NCBI RefSeq assembly: GCF_040939455.1
Contig: NC_134109.1
Location: forward strand, 76,844,001 to 76,908,000
Reading direction: 5' to 3'
Source: Microcebus murinus
Lineage: Eukaryota > Chordata > Mammalia > Primates > Cheirogaleidae
Length of the DNA: 64,000 nucleotides
Shown: positions 1 to 12,203 of the stretch, one piece after another
How the letters are laid out: each line of letters starts with the position of its first letter
Numbering within the stretch: position 1 is the first letter of the stretch
Made by a program: the position numbers and the translations under genes
The notes under the pieces: generated by a model
Database searches by the model: none
The model's input: only the letters and a program-made list of their open reading frames with translations
Told to the model about the DNA's origin: nothing

Positions 1-1161
1 AACCCAGCCAGCAAAAGGCTATGCTAAGACTAGGACCCTGGTCAGGTCTTCAATTTGGTCCTATCTCTGCAAACGCTGGAATATATAACCTCATAAACAG
101 CAGGGATTTCTTTCACTGTGTCCTGAAATGTTTGTTTGTTTTTATAAACACAAAGGGTTAACAGATTGTCCTCACCATCTAAACGAAGGAAAATCACTGA
201 TTTTTTAAATGAATTATAAACATTTCCATTGTCTGTTCCAAAAGCATCTAGCAATAGATTCATGAGCATTGAAGCTCACTCCTGTTTATGTAACTCATTA
301 TATTAATATATACATTTCAAATAAGCATGAGAGTATTTGAGATAGCCATTGATAAAAGAATACAAATAGGTAAGTATCAAATGGCATTAAATCACTTCTT
401 TCTTCAAACTTACTCTGTAAAAACAAAAAAAAAATTCAAACTATTTTTAAAGGATTGCCAGACTTGTAACAAAGGTCATGTTAAAAACTGATGCCTTTCC
501 ACATGGTCATATTTGATTATCACTTAAGCGATTCACCAGAAAACATAAAAAGCTTCAGGATTAAGCTATAAGAGAGGTCTTTATCAAAGTGACACCCAGT
601 AATCAGTGAGATTTTGCCACATAGGTCTAGACTTCTGGTTACCCAGAAATTAACCCAAAACTGAGACTAATTGTTGACTAATTGACTAATAATGATTCCC
701 TATTCTCATGCTCTCTTACCTCTTAAAAAAAAATCCACTGTGAGGCAGGGTTTAAAACAAGTGTAACAACTCATGAGCTGCCTGCAGGTATCTTGAAACA
801 CTGAAATGGAACCTATAACTTCTCACCATGGGGAAAAAAATAAGACTGCTTTTATAGAGACTTCCAACATGTCTCCAAACCTACGGGGAATAATCCAGCA
901 TTCACATCTTCTATTGATAAAAGCCTTTTTCTTTTTAAAAGACTAGTGTAGCACCACCCCAGTACACTTGGGTTGTTTATTGTCAGCATATGATGGGGTC
1001 ACACCATGTATTCTGGGTAAGAAAAAAGCCATTTTTCAATTGCAGTATGACCTGAGTCATGGGAGTATCTTTTTTCTAAATTATTAGTCATGGAATTGCC
1101 AGATATTTCCTAGCCAAAATTAATTCTGGAATATTTGTAATTGTAGGTGAATGATGCAAAA

Positions 1162-1164
<3 letters not shown>

Positions 1165-1208
<44 letters not shown>
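1165..1208 (+). repeat. 44-bp homopolymer A run
   Basis: Forty-four uninterrupted A residues are followed by an A-rich shoulder to about 1245. No SINE or L1 body is recognisable upstream, so this may be an orphan tail or an expanded A tract. Its length is likely polymorphic or uncertain. Confidence 0.9.
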
Positions 1209-1210
<2 letters not shown>

Positions 1211-2504
1211 AAAACGAAACAAAGCACAACAAAAAACTAAACAGTTACATTGTAATGTGATAACCGAGGTATTTACATTAAGAGTAGCAATAAGATTTGG
1301 TTCAGGGATTAACAAGGGTTGATCTTCATTATCTGGCTATGTTAGGCAAACAAGATACGAGTAAATTTGGCGGGGGGGAGAGTAGGAAGAGGGCTGATTA
1401 GTGGCCCTTGTTAATTTTCTATAATGCTCAGAATAACTAGATAATATTCTCTTCATTTTTTTGTCATTTCAGAATCCCACGATATCTTTTGAGTTGTAAT
1501 TTTTGTGTGTGTGGACAATCAAGTCAGATTCAACAAATATTCATGTTATCTATTATAACCAAGAAGTAAAACTATAGTTTAAGAGAAATTATCTGCCATT
1601 ATATTGTGACTTGACAACGTATCCACTATTAGATAAAAACAACTTAAATTAGTTCTGGCAGATTTGGGACTTGGCAGTTCAGAATATGAATAGCAAATGT
1701 AAAAGCATGAAAATGGCATTACTATTATGTTTTAAGAAGATAATACACCTTTAAAGGGTGCCAGTGATTACTTTGCATACGGTAAACAACTGCTGCCAAT
1801 CAATTTAGAAAGTGGCACGCAGCACATAAATGTAACAAGGCAAATTCCATTCAACCAACCTAATGCTTCCTGCCCAAGTCACTATTTCTTAACAGGAGAA
1901 ATGGGGCTGGATATCATCTTTACACTTCATAATCTGTTCCAAATTGCAAAAACAGACTATAGCACGGAGAAGAGAGGACATTTCCAGGAGTCCTCTGAAA
2001 TCTGTGCAGTAATCCTCTCTAAAATCAAAATTAGTTCTGAACGGTAAGGTCACTTTATGACCCTATGCTGTGGCCAATCTGAGGGACAGTGTTCTCATAA
2101 CCCAGTCAACTTAGCCTTTAATTCTCAGTAACTCCACTTCGCCTCAGAATACGCTTGCAAACCGTGGTCATGTAGAATGAAGAAATGGAAATTTTCCCTA
2201 TGATCTGAATGAATATTCAGGGATTTCACTAAACAGCATTTAATGGCACTCTATTCTTAGAGTTTTTAAATAGCTGAATATTCAATATGCACATGCCTTC
2301 TATTTTCCTTTATTCAAGGGTCCTCAATTCCCCATCTCCTTGAATTCTTTAACGTATTTTTAAACAATTGTACTCGGAGTGATATTTTATGAAATGGGAT
2401 GCTAAACTTTGAGCTAATAACTATTTTAGTTTCTTTTTGATGGTAATTTAATAAGCATTTCATTCTTCAATCTTCTCACTCAATTATCTGTGTGGTTTTT
2501 TTTA

Positions 2505-2835
2505 AGTAGATTTTATTTTTTAGATTAGTTTAAGCTCACACCAAAACTGAGAGGAAGGTACAGAGATTTCACATATGCTTCCTGCCCCCACACATACATA
2601 GCTTCCCCGGTTATCAACGTCCCCTACCAGAGTGGTACGTTTGTTACAGTCAAATTTGTTACGTTGATGCATCATTATCATCCAGAGTCCACAGCTTACA
2701 TTTGGGTTCACTCGGTGTTGCACATGCTATGGGTTTGGACAAATGTATAATGACATGTATCCACCATTACAGTATCACGTTGAGTCGTTTCCCTGTCCTA
2801 AAATCCCTCTGTGCTCTGCCTATCATTTACTTATT
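2505..2835 (-). mobile_element. LINE-1 (L1M-type) remnant, antisense
   Basis: The sequence contains the familiar old L1 3'-region wording read antisense: 'GAAGGTACAGAGATTTC', 'CCAGAGTGGTACGTTTGTTAC', 'TATGGGTTTGGACAAATG', 'TAATGACATGTATCCACCAT' and 'CTCTGTGCTCTGCCTATC'. It begins in a T-rich tract as an inverted L1 tail would. The orientation is inferred. It is sense with respect to MEIS2 transcription. Confidence 0.75.
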
Positions 2836-4384
2836 TTTAAAATGTGTCTGTCACTTAGCAGTTTATAATCTGGGAGGTAATTTTCATAGTCTATCTCAGG
2901 TGAGCTTCTTTTAAATGGGACTATCTGATGTACTGTGACATGTTTTTGCATAGAGGAGACCACACATGTCATCACCCCCACGAAAAGCCATCGCACCACC
3001 ACTGCACTGGCGACTTCACCTCAATGTCATTCAGAACCACGTGAACAAAGGCTGCTGAATCCCAAACACATCGGTCTTTCCCATGCAGAAGCCCTCCTAA
3101 TCCAATTTTAAACACCAAATTGGGACTACAAGCAAAAGGTTATGACACAGCAGTATGCAATCTTTTTCTCCTCAAGAGAGGCAAAGTAAATTCAGTTGCA
3201 ATTTTCTGTCTTCTAGAGGAGTTTCTAGGATTCAACACAACATTAAATTTTTGGCCTGTCTCTTTAATTTGAGAAATTGTAAAAACGACGACAGATGGCA
3301 CACAGAATTGACTTATGTCCTCTATTCTTTACTGAAGAAGGGAGTGCACGGAAACTTTGATAAAGGCAGAAGCTACAGTAGGCAGGTCACTATTAAAATT
3401 ATCTAGCGGCTCTTTGGGCAGCTACCATCAGAACCTTCAGGCTTTCTTTTTTAGATATTCTTTAAAACCAACCAAGACTGTTGTAGGTTGCCACTGGTGA
3501 TCATAGTCCCAATGCTCAGAACCCTCCTGTCTCAATAAAGACATGATGGATGTGCCATTAGCCCTGAACCCTGGCAACCTCTGAAATTACCCCTCTTTCT
3601 ATCCAAATCTCCCACCCCCACCCCTCAAAATCATTAGGAAATAGGAAGAACACTCAAGCATACAGCTAATTGGAAACACTGCAAGAGAAGAGGAATGCTT
3701 AGGACAGCATGTCCACAGGAAAACAAATCACCCAGCATTGTTATTTAATGCATTGTGACATCATTTCCTGAAATTAAACAGAGATGACACCAGCTCAGAC
3801 GCTCTCCAGTATAAGGTTCCATTCAAATAATTCACAGATGTTTTCTCCTGGCAAGCAGGAAAACAATGCAAAGGCTAAGGCCAGGGGCGGCCCCACTCTG
3901 CCGCATGTTTGCGGGAAGCTCTCCCTGCTGGTGTGTCTCAGCTGTGTGCTCGGCATGTGCATCTCCACAGAAGTATTTCTTAGCCCATGAGCCCCACTTG
4001 CATTCAGTGCACATTCGCATCTCTGAATATGAGAAAGGCCATCTCTCACTGCATAAGTAAGGCCAACATTTCATATTTGGTATTAATTTGGCCCATAGCT
4101 ATTAGTATTAAGTAGACCAGTCTCGGAATCACGAAGGCACTAATTTCCAAATAGAAGTAACTAATGTCCACGAAATACTGATTCGATTAACCATTCAAGG
4201 TCTTTAAAAAGATGTCTAATAATAGAAATTACCACAGTGTCTCCATGGATACACTTGTGGAAGTGGACAAGTGGAGAAATAGGGGGAGAGATGAGCAAGG
4301 TGGGCAGCACTATATCTCTAACCCTCGGGCATTCCCCAACACACTGGAGGCCTCAAGCAGTTGGAATCCCAAGCACACAAGGAA

Positions 4385-4585
4385 AAGACCAAAATACTTG
4401 ACATTTGTGCAGCACATGACAGTTTACACATCGACTGCATTATCTGAACCACACAGCAACTCAACCTAAGTAGGGTGCTATATTTACTATTTTCATTTTG
4501 AAGGTTAAGAACTAGGTTCAGAGAGGTTGAATAACTAACCCAAGATCACAGAGTTCAAACCCAAGTCTTCGAATTTCACATTTGG
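4385..4585 (-). mobile_element. MIR SINE, antisense
   Basis: Diverged MIR core read in reverse: 'GGTTCAGAGAGGTTGAATAA', then 'CCCAAGATCACAGAGTTC' and 'CAAACCCAAGTCTTCGAATT', preceded by a weaker 3' portion. A run of T follows at 4592-4609. Confidence 0.8.
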
Positions 4586-5044
4586 TGACTCCTTTTTTTT
4601 TTTTTTTTTTGTAATCATGCCACGCTGTCTCACAGATAGCCTAGACCTTCACACTCTAGGGAAGCGGGCAACTCCAGATTCTGTTCACATAGTGGAACTC
4701 ATATGGTGAAAAGGGAGCATTCTCTTCCAAAATTAGGCCCAGCTGAAGCATTCTAAGCTATTCCCTAACCAGTTTCTTCTCCACCTCCCACCCATCCCGG
4801 CAGGCTCACCAGGATGCTCTGGCTTTCATTGGCACCAGCACTCTTGGATGCTGTCCCCTAGCATTCAGTGGCTGTAGAAGGTGGGGTTTGGGCCATGTTC
4901 TCTCCTATGAGAGGTATTTGGATTTATTTGGCAAAATCTGGTCTTCCCACCTCACACAGTCGCAAGAATGAATGTCATAACTTTAGATACCTGGGTCTGT
5001 TGGTCAAAGCCTCGTGCTAGCCATTTAACTAAATTAAAATAAGT

Positions 5045-5277
5045 ATTATAGTGGCTTTATATTAGCTACTTACTGTAAGAGCTAGGCGTGGGGCTGAGCG
5101 GTTTGCAATATTTCATTTAATCTTTACAATAACCGTACTAAGGTGGGTCTAGAATTATCCTCATTCAACAGATATGGAAAATGAGGCTTAGAGAGGGTAA
5201 TGGCTCAAGATCAAAAACCTACTGTGCTGCAGATTCCAGGCTCTATGCTCTTAACCTCTACGCCGCACTGCCTCATT
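5045..5277 (-). mobile_element. MIR SINE, antisense, near full length
   Basis: Readable from the 3' end ('TTCATTTAATCTTTACAATA') through the core ('ATGAGGCTTAGAGAGGGTAA') to the tRNA-derived head ('CTCTTAACCTCTACGCCGCA' and 'CTGCCTC'). Confidence 0.85.
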
Positions 5278-5340
5278 TAAGAAAAGGAGCCATCTGCATC
5301 TTCACAAGAGGAAGAAAACTAGTTAAAAGGTAAGATAGTC

Positions 5341-5415
5341 TAAGTCTCTCTCTGTCTCCCTCCCTCCCTCCCTCCCATGTGTGTAGGTGTGTGCATGTAC
5401 ACATACACATCACAA
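5341..5415. repeat. Compound simple repeat (TCTC/TCCC then TGTG/ACAC)
   Basis: TCTCTCTCTGTC leads into five CTCC-type units at about 5357-5376, then a degenerate TG- and CA-rich tract ending near 5413. Confidence 0.85.
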
Positions 5416-6977
5416 TAACAAATTTAAGATGACTACGTTTACTGTCATGTGGTCTTGATGAACTCCCTGGAGAAGAGATCCATGTTTTTCTAATGTAACA
5501 TGGAACTGTATCTATTCATAACTTGGGTGCAATGTCTCTGTAGAACGACACACTTTAAAACCCATGTTTATTACCAAACCCAGACCTTTACAAAAATTCC
5601 TATAAAACAGATTCTAATATGCAAGGAGGGAAATGAGTATACACCTGAGAGGCAGGCTTCATCCCTCCCCAGAGTATCCATAGAGAGGGGACAAAGCCTT
5701 TTGCCAGGAACAAAAGGGAGGGATTTCAGAACTGCAGTTTCAAGAAGGCTATGTGACATCATATCACTTTTAAATAAAATTTGCGTCTGATTCTTCACAC
5801 ATATTTTTTAAAGAAGTCCCACATCTCCTAAGTGTGAGCTTTATCCCTATGTTTTCAAATAAGAAGACCTTTAGTCAGAAACTGGTATGACCAAGTGGTG
5901 CCTTTGTGTGTGAGCCCTTCCTGTTTTTATTCCATGATCAAATATATTCTTTGCAGCACAACCAGGGGAGCTCTTGAAGGTGGCAAGTGGAGGTGCCTGA
6001 GAGCCTAATCAAGCACACTAAGGGCTTCTTGGCGTGAAGGAGTTTTTCATGGTTATGAATAAACCGTCAGCCTGGGTATTATTTCTTGCTGTTTCTTTCT
6101 TTAACTATCTTTGAAGTCAAATAAAAACAGTTGTAATGGCAGGCTTACTTTTATGATATCATAATCTCCATGTGTTAGCAAAAGGCATATACTTCCCTAG
6201 GATTTCCCTAAGTTTTTTATTTTTGCCACTGGGTACTTTCCAGCAAAAGCATATACATTTCTAACAGAGCCTTTCTTCAATCTTCACTAGATTTCTTAGG
6301 CTGAGAAGCCAGGCACAGCCATAAGCCAATGGAAGAGGGTAGTGGTATATATGATGCTTTCGCTAGTCAAGTCTCTAAAAAAAAAAAAAGGATCGATTTT
6401 CTTAAAATTATTGTGAGTTTTTTAGAGGGGATTTTTCTAAAGAAAATTTTGAAAATCTGTAGTTAGAAACTAGAAAGTAATTATTTAGCCTCAGATCAAC
6501 CAAATTTAAAGTGCTTAACTCTGAATATGGAAACTCTTCAATTCATCAAATAACTTGTGTTTTTTTTTAATGCCACTTTGGATTTAAATATTTTCCTTAA
6601 TATAATCCATTAGCTGCAAGTTTGTTACCTTTGCCCCTAAAGTTGGTGGTGCATAGGAATTTGAGAGATTGTTTTAACTGTAACAGTTGTAGTGGAACTT
6701 GTTCTTCCAAGAAAACTGAAGGTGACTGATTTTTGTCATATTGAGACTAAGACTTAACAATTGCTACAGTTGGCCTTTGTTGAGGTGGGTTTTTTTCCCC
6801 TCTGGGCCTTTTGAGGTATTCAGAATAGGTGACAATAGCTTGCAGTTGAGAACATATGTAGAGAGACCCCTGTGGCTTATTGGGAAAAGTTGCTCCATGC
6901 TGGTTGGGTGTTTGGAAAAAAAAAATACAACCAGAGTTCTTTTATGTTCTGCTAGTTAATGAATGCATGAATGTCAA

Positions 6978-6996
6978 AATGGGCCAATGGCCCATT
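6978..6996. repeat. Perfect 9-bp inverted repeat, 1-base centre
   Basis: AATGGGCCA and TGGCCCATT flank a single A. It lies in unique intronic DNA with no recognisable element around it. Confidence 0.85.
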
Positions 6997-8394
6997 CAGG
7001 GGGCAAAGCCTTAGCAGCCCCCTTCTTTAAGAACACATCCTGAGATGCAAAATACATTTGCTTAACAAATTAAAATAATGAGATAATTCAATTAGCTTCT
7101 TTTTTAAAAAAGAAAGAAAAAAGGGTACATCGGGGATTATTGTAATACAAGAACAGGTCAGACTGCACAAAAGGGAACAAACCAGTTTGAAATAATGTTA
7201 AAGAGACTAATAATGGAGGAATGCACATTGAATCATGCACTTGTAAAGAAATTTACATGAAATAATAATTTAGGCTACATCTATTTTCAGTGAGCTAGAG
7301 CCAACATTTCACTTTGAAAGTTGAAATTAATTAAATGACAGAAAAATATACTGGGGAATCTCTATTTCCAAGGACTTCCTCATGCCTGTTAGTGCATGTA
7401 AGAAAAGAAGATCTAAATTAACATGTCGCTAGTTAGGGGTCTCTATTCTTGGTTTCTGAGCTCAGAATTACAGCTGAGTAAATCTTTCAGCTCATTAAAG
7501 ATTGGAAAGTAAAAGTTTTACAGGACGATCCTCATCAAAGTTACTGAACCTCTTCTCTGCAGTGGGGGTGAGTGTGGATGAAGAGGGAAAACATTTGCAA
7601 AGAGAAAGCCGAGGAGAATTTCTGTAAGATACAAGGGAGGTGTAGAAAAGGCAGGGAGCAGAAGAGAAAGATGGGAGACAAAGCCGGTGGGAGGAAATGA
7701 TGAAAGGGGCATGGGAGAGGAGCCTATCGATCCTGCAATGTGTCCCTCTCAATGGAAAACAACGGGGGAAAAGAAGGTCTAGGGAACTTAATGGACTCAA
7801 CTGAGGTTCAGCCAGTACAGAAGAACACTGAACTTGAAATGCACACTTCCCAACTCCCCCGGCTCAGGCTATTTGAGTTCTCTCTCCCCATCCGAAGGAG
7901 AGGCATTCATTAAAATTTGTAGCTGGACAGAGAATTCTGCACAAAGACTTGCGTACATTTAACTAGATGAAAGCACTCTGGGAGTGGGGATATGCCCTCA
8001 CAGTGGGTTTTGTGGCACAGGAGAGCTACACCAAGTGCCCGGGAATCACTGGGCACCCACAAATCTCAGCCAGTGGCTGGGCACGCGGTGGTGGGCACAG
8101 TCCTGGGCAGGGAGGTGGGAGACAGGCACCAACCGCTCCTGACGCTTCCACGTGAGATTCTACTCCCAGAACACGGGTGGACAGTCTTCTCTACGCAGAA
8201 AGGCTGGGGTAGCAGAGAGCTTTAAAAATAAGTAAAGAAAACAGCACTTGGCCTCTCCATATCTCCCCTCTTTGACTCTGAGTGTACTGATGGCAGACCG
8301 AGGGAGATCGTGAGATTTCCATGCAGCTCTCAAAGGCGCTAATCATTTCGGCAAAGTCATCCTAGTGGGGGAAAAGCCCAGAGTTGGGGACTTG

Positions 8395-8500
8395 CTCTCA
8401 GCTTCTTCCCAGCTGGCCGCTTCCTTTCCTTAGTCTCAGTTTCCTCATCTGTAAACAGAGCAGCCAAATTCTCTAGCGGTTCTATTGTTCTGTAACACTG
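8395..8500 (+). mobile_element. MIR SINE fragment
   Basis: Only the core is clear: 'CTTAGTCTCAGTTTCCTCAT', then 'CTGTAAACAGAG'. The flanks have decayed, so the borders are approximate. Confidence 0.6.
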
Positions 8501-8779
8501 GTTTTGATGACAGGGAGGCTGAAAACCCATGTAGATTGTCTGCTTGGAAAGTAACTGTCGAAGTCTTTATTTTCTACCAGGAAAGGCGGAGCACGAAGGA
8601 AGACAGAGGGAGGAGACGGGACAGGTGAGCTGGTCAGGAGAAAGCAGCTTGCCTGCCATCCGCTGCTAGCTACCCTGCCTCTCTTAGTTGCTACTCTAAC
8701 CAAACAAACCTGCAGTTAAAAATGAGAAACCCCTCCCCTCACACTCACTCGACTTCCAAATTAAAAACATTTTACAGGT

Positions 8780-9420
8780 TAGTAAATCTCCAGCTGAGGT
8801 GATGTAGCAAAGAACAGCTGTGAAGTAATTTTGATAATGATGAGAATAATGACCACATGGCAAGGTTCAGGGCTTTGCTGTTGCAGCTTCAGTGCTCCTG
8901 AATAGATAAAAGTGATTAAATACTCCTGATTATCCCTGACCAATATGTAATGGATTTACAGCCCTTTCAATTAGTCAGTATTTGCTTAGGACTCATTATT
9001 TTGTCTTTGGTTAAGTAATCAGCCCAGAGACCGCATGTTCTGTCTAATTCCTCTGAGCCGAGTCAGTGCAGGGCCCTGACCTTTGAAATGGCCATAGCTG
9101 CAAGGCAAGAATAACCACTACCACGGCAGCCTCGTTGGTTCTCCCAGCTAATCCTGACACCACAGGCCAGATCGATACACCTTAGTTTGCTACTAATGTC
9201 CTTACATCAAAATGGCCGATTTAGGAATGTGAATCTATCACTTTTCCCTCCCCACCACCGCTCCACCCCCTGCCCTTTGCAGCTCTGTGAGCAGAGCAGA
9301 TCAGCAACCACCGCCATAAATAAAAGTGGAACCTTGTCCTGGACCCATGACACTGTAACTAATGTCATTCGGCATGGCGACACACAAGTTGGATAATCAA
9401 AGAAGACCTTCAACTTTCAA
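8780..9420. promoter_or_regulatory. Candidate conserved non-coding block in intron after homeodomain-start exon
   Basis: About 640 bp of repeat-free, compositionally mixed sequence sits 0.9-1.5 kb downstream of the exon in MEIS2 transcription sense. It holds homeodomain-type cores (TAATTGA/TCAATTAG near 8968, TAATGTCC), GATAA motifs (AGATAAAAG near 8906) and an extended nuclear-receptor half-site read in reverse (TGACCTTTG near 9077). No open frame looks coding. Conservation is inferred, not measured. Confidence 0.35.
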
Positions 9421-10320
9421 CGTGCTACTCTATTTTTAAGTATTACCCTAAAGAGAATGGCCTGAAAACAATATTATAGCAAGAAACACCTTCTGCAATT
9501 TTTTACCATTTTCCCTGAATTTCCCAATGCACAGTAAAATATAAGCATGACTAGTTCCTCTGTAAAAATATATTGTATTTTTTTTTTGTCATGAGAGTCT
9601 TACAGTCAACAGTATGTATTTGACACATAAAACCAATTGCAAACAGGAGGATAAAGATAAATTGTTACTTTAAAAAAAAATGTTGCAATGGTTAAACCTT
9701 TCCCAGAAGTAAATAGGGTTAGCTTTTAAGATAATGGACTTGAATAGCTAAGAAAGAATCTTTAATGTCCACCTTACAAACAAAGGCATTATAGCACCTA
9801 TAATCCTTCTGCATTTCTCATATAAATACATGACACGTTTGTAAACTGTTCCGGCGAGTAAAGGAGCGCCTGATACTGGGAGCGTGGACGCGTATGTGGC
9901 AGGGTGCTTTTTTTACCTCCTAGAGGAAACAGCTTTCGTTAATAGTGTGATAAGCAATGTGAGCAGATGCATGAGCTCCTTACAGCCATTTCCCTTGGTT
10001 GCAGTTGCATTATCTGAAGTTGCTCTCATACCTTTTAGCATAAATAACAAATTTACTTATATATACTGTTTAGGGTCCTAGATCATATTGAATAAAGTCC
10101 ATTACAGGCCTCTTAAAACAAAAATCTGCTACTTTATAGAGGGCGCTTTTTGAATGGTAATAGTTGATAAAATGTTAACTGCTTTGTTAGTCATCAGATC
10201 TTTAGAAAGAGAAAATTGACATTTATTTTAAAAAATCTGTATGACACCATATAACTTGCTAGGAGAACTCAGCAAAACAACAAAAACTTTTTTTGTTTTT
10301 TCTCTTTCATCTTGACTTAC

Positions 10321-10466
10321 TGTGAGATGCTGGAAGAGCCAAGCTCTCATGATATTTGTTGCTACTTTGGGGAAAATGCCTCTTTTCTTCTGGCGTTTTT
10401 TGTCCTTGTCCGGATCATCATCGTCACCTGTACCAGGTGAAGCTACACTGTTGTCTAAACCATCCC
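10321..10466 (-). CDS. MEIS2: MEIS2 internal exon: acidic/basic segment and start of TALE homeodomain
   Basis: Read on the minus strand, this 146-bp exon starts with two bases completing a split Gly codon and then encodes 48 residues. In order these are [13 protein letters not shown], the acidic run DDDDPDKD, the basic cluster KKRQKKRG (probable nuclear localisation and homeodomain N-terminal arm), then [19 protein letters not shown], which is homeodomain helix 1. It stops just before the His-Pro-Tyr-Pro loop that defines TALE proteins, so recognition helix 3 lies in later exons outside the window. The acceptor is a pyrimidine-rich tract ending CTACTAG and the donor is ACA|GTAAGT. MEIS proteins bind TGACAG sites with PBX and HOX partners in the nucleus. 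The residues SPGTG and KKRQKKR match MEIS2; MEIS1 has SPSTG and KKRHKKR as I recall it. The exon ends in phase 0, is intact, and shows no frameshift. Confidence 0.96.
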
Positions 10467-10500
10467 CTAGTAGAAAGAAATAAAAATACATTAGAGAAAA
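10461..10500 (-). promoter_or_regulatory. MEIS2: 3' splice site region of homeodomain-start exon
   Basis: The minus strand shows a T-rich tract (ATTTTTATTTCTTTCTACTAG) directly before GGGATGG. A plausible branch point, CTCTAATG, lies about 30 bases upstream. This is a strong conventional acceptor, in contrast with that of the linker exon. Confidence 0.8.
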
Positions 10501-10559
10501 CATGGCAAGGGTGCCAACAACAATGTGCAGCTAATGATGAGCTCAGCTAAGCTTGTTGA

Positions 10560-10960
10560 AAGAAATCCATTAAGCGGGTATATTCTCTTTCATTAAAGTA
10601 TAATTGGAGACACAAATATGTAAAAGACAAAATTAAACCAGGCCTCTTCAAATGTTAATTTTGTGTGTCTCACACTTGCCCATATCATTAATTCAATTAT
10701 AATTGTGCACTTGACACAGCGCAGTAGCTCTTTGTCAATTATGGAATCCAATGTGGGAAAACCGCCATCAGAAAACCCATTCAGTGGAAATGCATCCCCA
10801 TGCCCATAGTGAACACATACTGTAGGGTAATCAAGTTAAATGTTCTGTAGTCTATATATTCTAGGCTGCCTGCATAGGTGACAGTAACTGTGTCACTGTT
10901 CATTGCACATAACGCACTGCCTGCTCAGCCCCTCCTAGAGCTGTCACCTCCTAAGCACGC
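10560..10960. promoter_or_regulatory. Candidate conserved block immediately upstream of homeodomain-start exon
   Basis: Repeat-free intronic sequence about 100-500 bp upstream of the exon acceptor in MEIS2 sense. It carries ATTA/TAAT-rich homeodomain cores (ATTAATTCAATTATAATTG near 10687) and a pair of inverted TGACA-type sites at 10878-10896. It could be a splicing-proximal or enhancer element. The call rests on appearance only. Confidence 0.3.
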
Positions 10961-12168
10961 ACATTCGCACACTCCTCATGTGACCCTGCACTCGGTATTT
11001 GCATGACATGAAAACTTTTAGCTCTCTGCACCACTGATCATTATCATGGGGGAAAAAAAAAAAGATACACATCAAGGTAGGGTGCTCACTTAATCAGAAG
11101 TTTCTATCAACATCTTTCTCTTCTGTGCTTTTCTCTGGCATTAATTGTGCATTAGCAAAAATCATTTACTTTTAACAGTCATAGTTATTTTTTCTTGCCC
11201 TCCGGCAAAAATGCCTTGAAAGCCTGCCTGGAGGGCATCTAAATTATGTATCTGAAAAACTCTTCTGGCAAGGCATTGCAGGACCCCTACTTTCTTAAAA
11301 TTCATACGAGCACGTCTTCCTGTTTTTGGGAAGGCATCAATCAAGAGCAGCAATATATGCCATATCCCTACATTAATATTTGAACTAATAACTTTAAAAA
11401 AAGGAAAGAAACAAGATCCGACTTGTGGCATAATCAAATGCAAAATAAATGAAGAATACGGGGACAGCACTGGGGCTTTATAGATGGCTGTGTTTTCCTT
11501 GCACATCATTAGCCTGGAGCCACACGAAAGAGGAAAACAGAGAAGTGGAGAGTTTATGCTCCCTGCTGGTGTTTAAGAAGCCGGGGTCCTGGAAGGACAT
11601 CTGGGAATTGCGCTGAGATGGGGGTTTTTGTAATTTAAGAATAGACATTCATTAACAGTAAATGCCATAAATCCCATGCTAAGTAAAAACCTTGTCCAAG
11701 AAAGCCTAAAACAATAAACTCTGTGCTCAATGTAGCCTGAGCTGGACGCTCTGTAGCTTCCCGAGGAATGCCACAGCTCCACCAGTTCCCTCCTTTCAGA
11801 CTGAGCTATGACACAGCCACCCTGCCCACCCGGCCGCTGGAATTCTAACTTCCAGGTCTGCTCTGTGGGCTCCCCTGTACCTGTGGTTTTTCTTTCTTGC
11901 CGAAAAAAAACCCTCAACCTTTTCTGACCAGAGAAGCAGAAAAGCCACAGCAAAGAGCTGGCAGATTAATTTTATTGACATTTCCATTTTCACTGCAATG
12001 CGATACCCTCCATCACATGGAAGAGATGACCCTCACTATTTACAGACTGACAGGCCACTTCATTACAACCACCCTGCCCCAAGGCAAAGCAGCTCCCTTC
12101 CATCTGCCCAAACACTAGAGCATGACCCCGAAGTTGCTGTTCTCTTTTTCTTTGCCTTCTGTTATGAT

Positions 12169-12203
12169 AAAAAAAAAAAAAAAGATTAAAAAAAAAAAAA
12201 AGG
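12169..12203 (+). repeat. A-rich low-complexity tract
   Basis: Two A runs of about 14 bases are separated by GATT. No SINE body precedes them. Confidence 0.85.

Larger units (their letters stand above)
1..10320 (-). other. MEIS2: MEIS2 intron after the homeodomain-start exon (3' end outside window)
   Basis: The intron starts at the donor GTAAGT (10315-10320 on the minus strand) and runs out of the window. The next exon, which should begin with the His-Pro-Tyr-Pro loop, was looked for by sequence and not found, so the intron is at least 10.3 kb. It contains an L1 remnant, two clear MIRs, a third MIR fragment, a 44-bp A run and the candidate block at 8780-9420. The intervening sequence at 1-2500, 2840-4380 and 5420-8380 is unique and mostly AT-rich, with nothing assignable. 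Confidence 0.85.

Noticed and set aside
42..269. 75-codon open frame on the minus strand with protein-like composition
   Set aside because: No recognisable domain and no splice or promoter context; it lies within a MEIS2 intron and is within chance length for AT-rich DNA.
1088..1315. Open frame with a long poly-Phe run, minus strand
   Set aside because: It is the translation of the 44-A homopolymer read in reverse.
1..10320. Search for the next MEIS2 exon (TALE loop and helix 3)
   Set aside because: No minus-strand sequence encoding His-Pro-Tyr-Pro-Ser-Glu followed by a donor was found, so the exon lies outside the window.
10321..10466. Assignment to MEIS1 or MEIS3, or a processed pseudogene
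   Set aside because: Diagnostic residues favour MEIS2, and intact introns with canonical splice sites exclude a processed copy.
10228..10503. 91-codon continuous open frame around the MEIS2 exon, starting at a Met and ending past HLT
   Set aside because: Only 10321-10466 is exon. The upstream Met segment is the polypyrimidine tract, and the residues after HLT are intron read-through past a GTAAGT donor.
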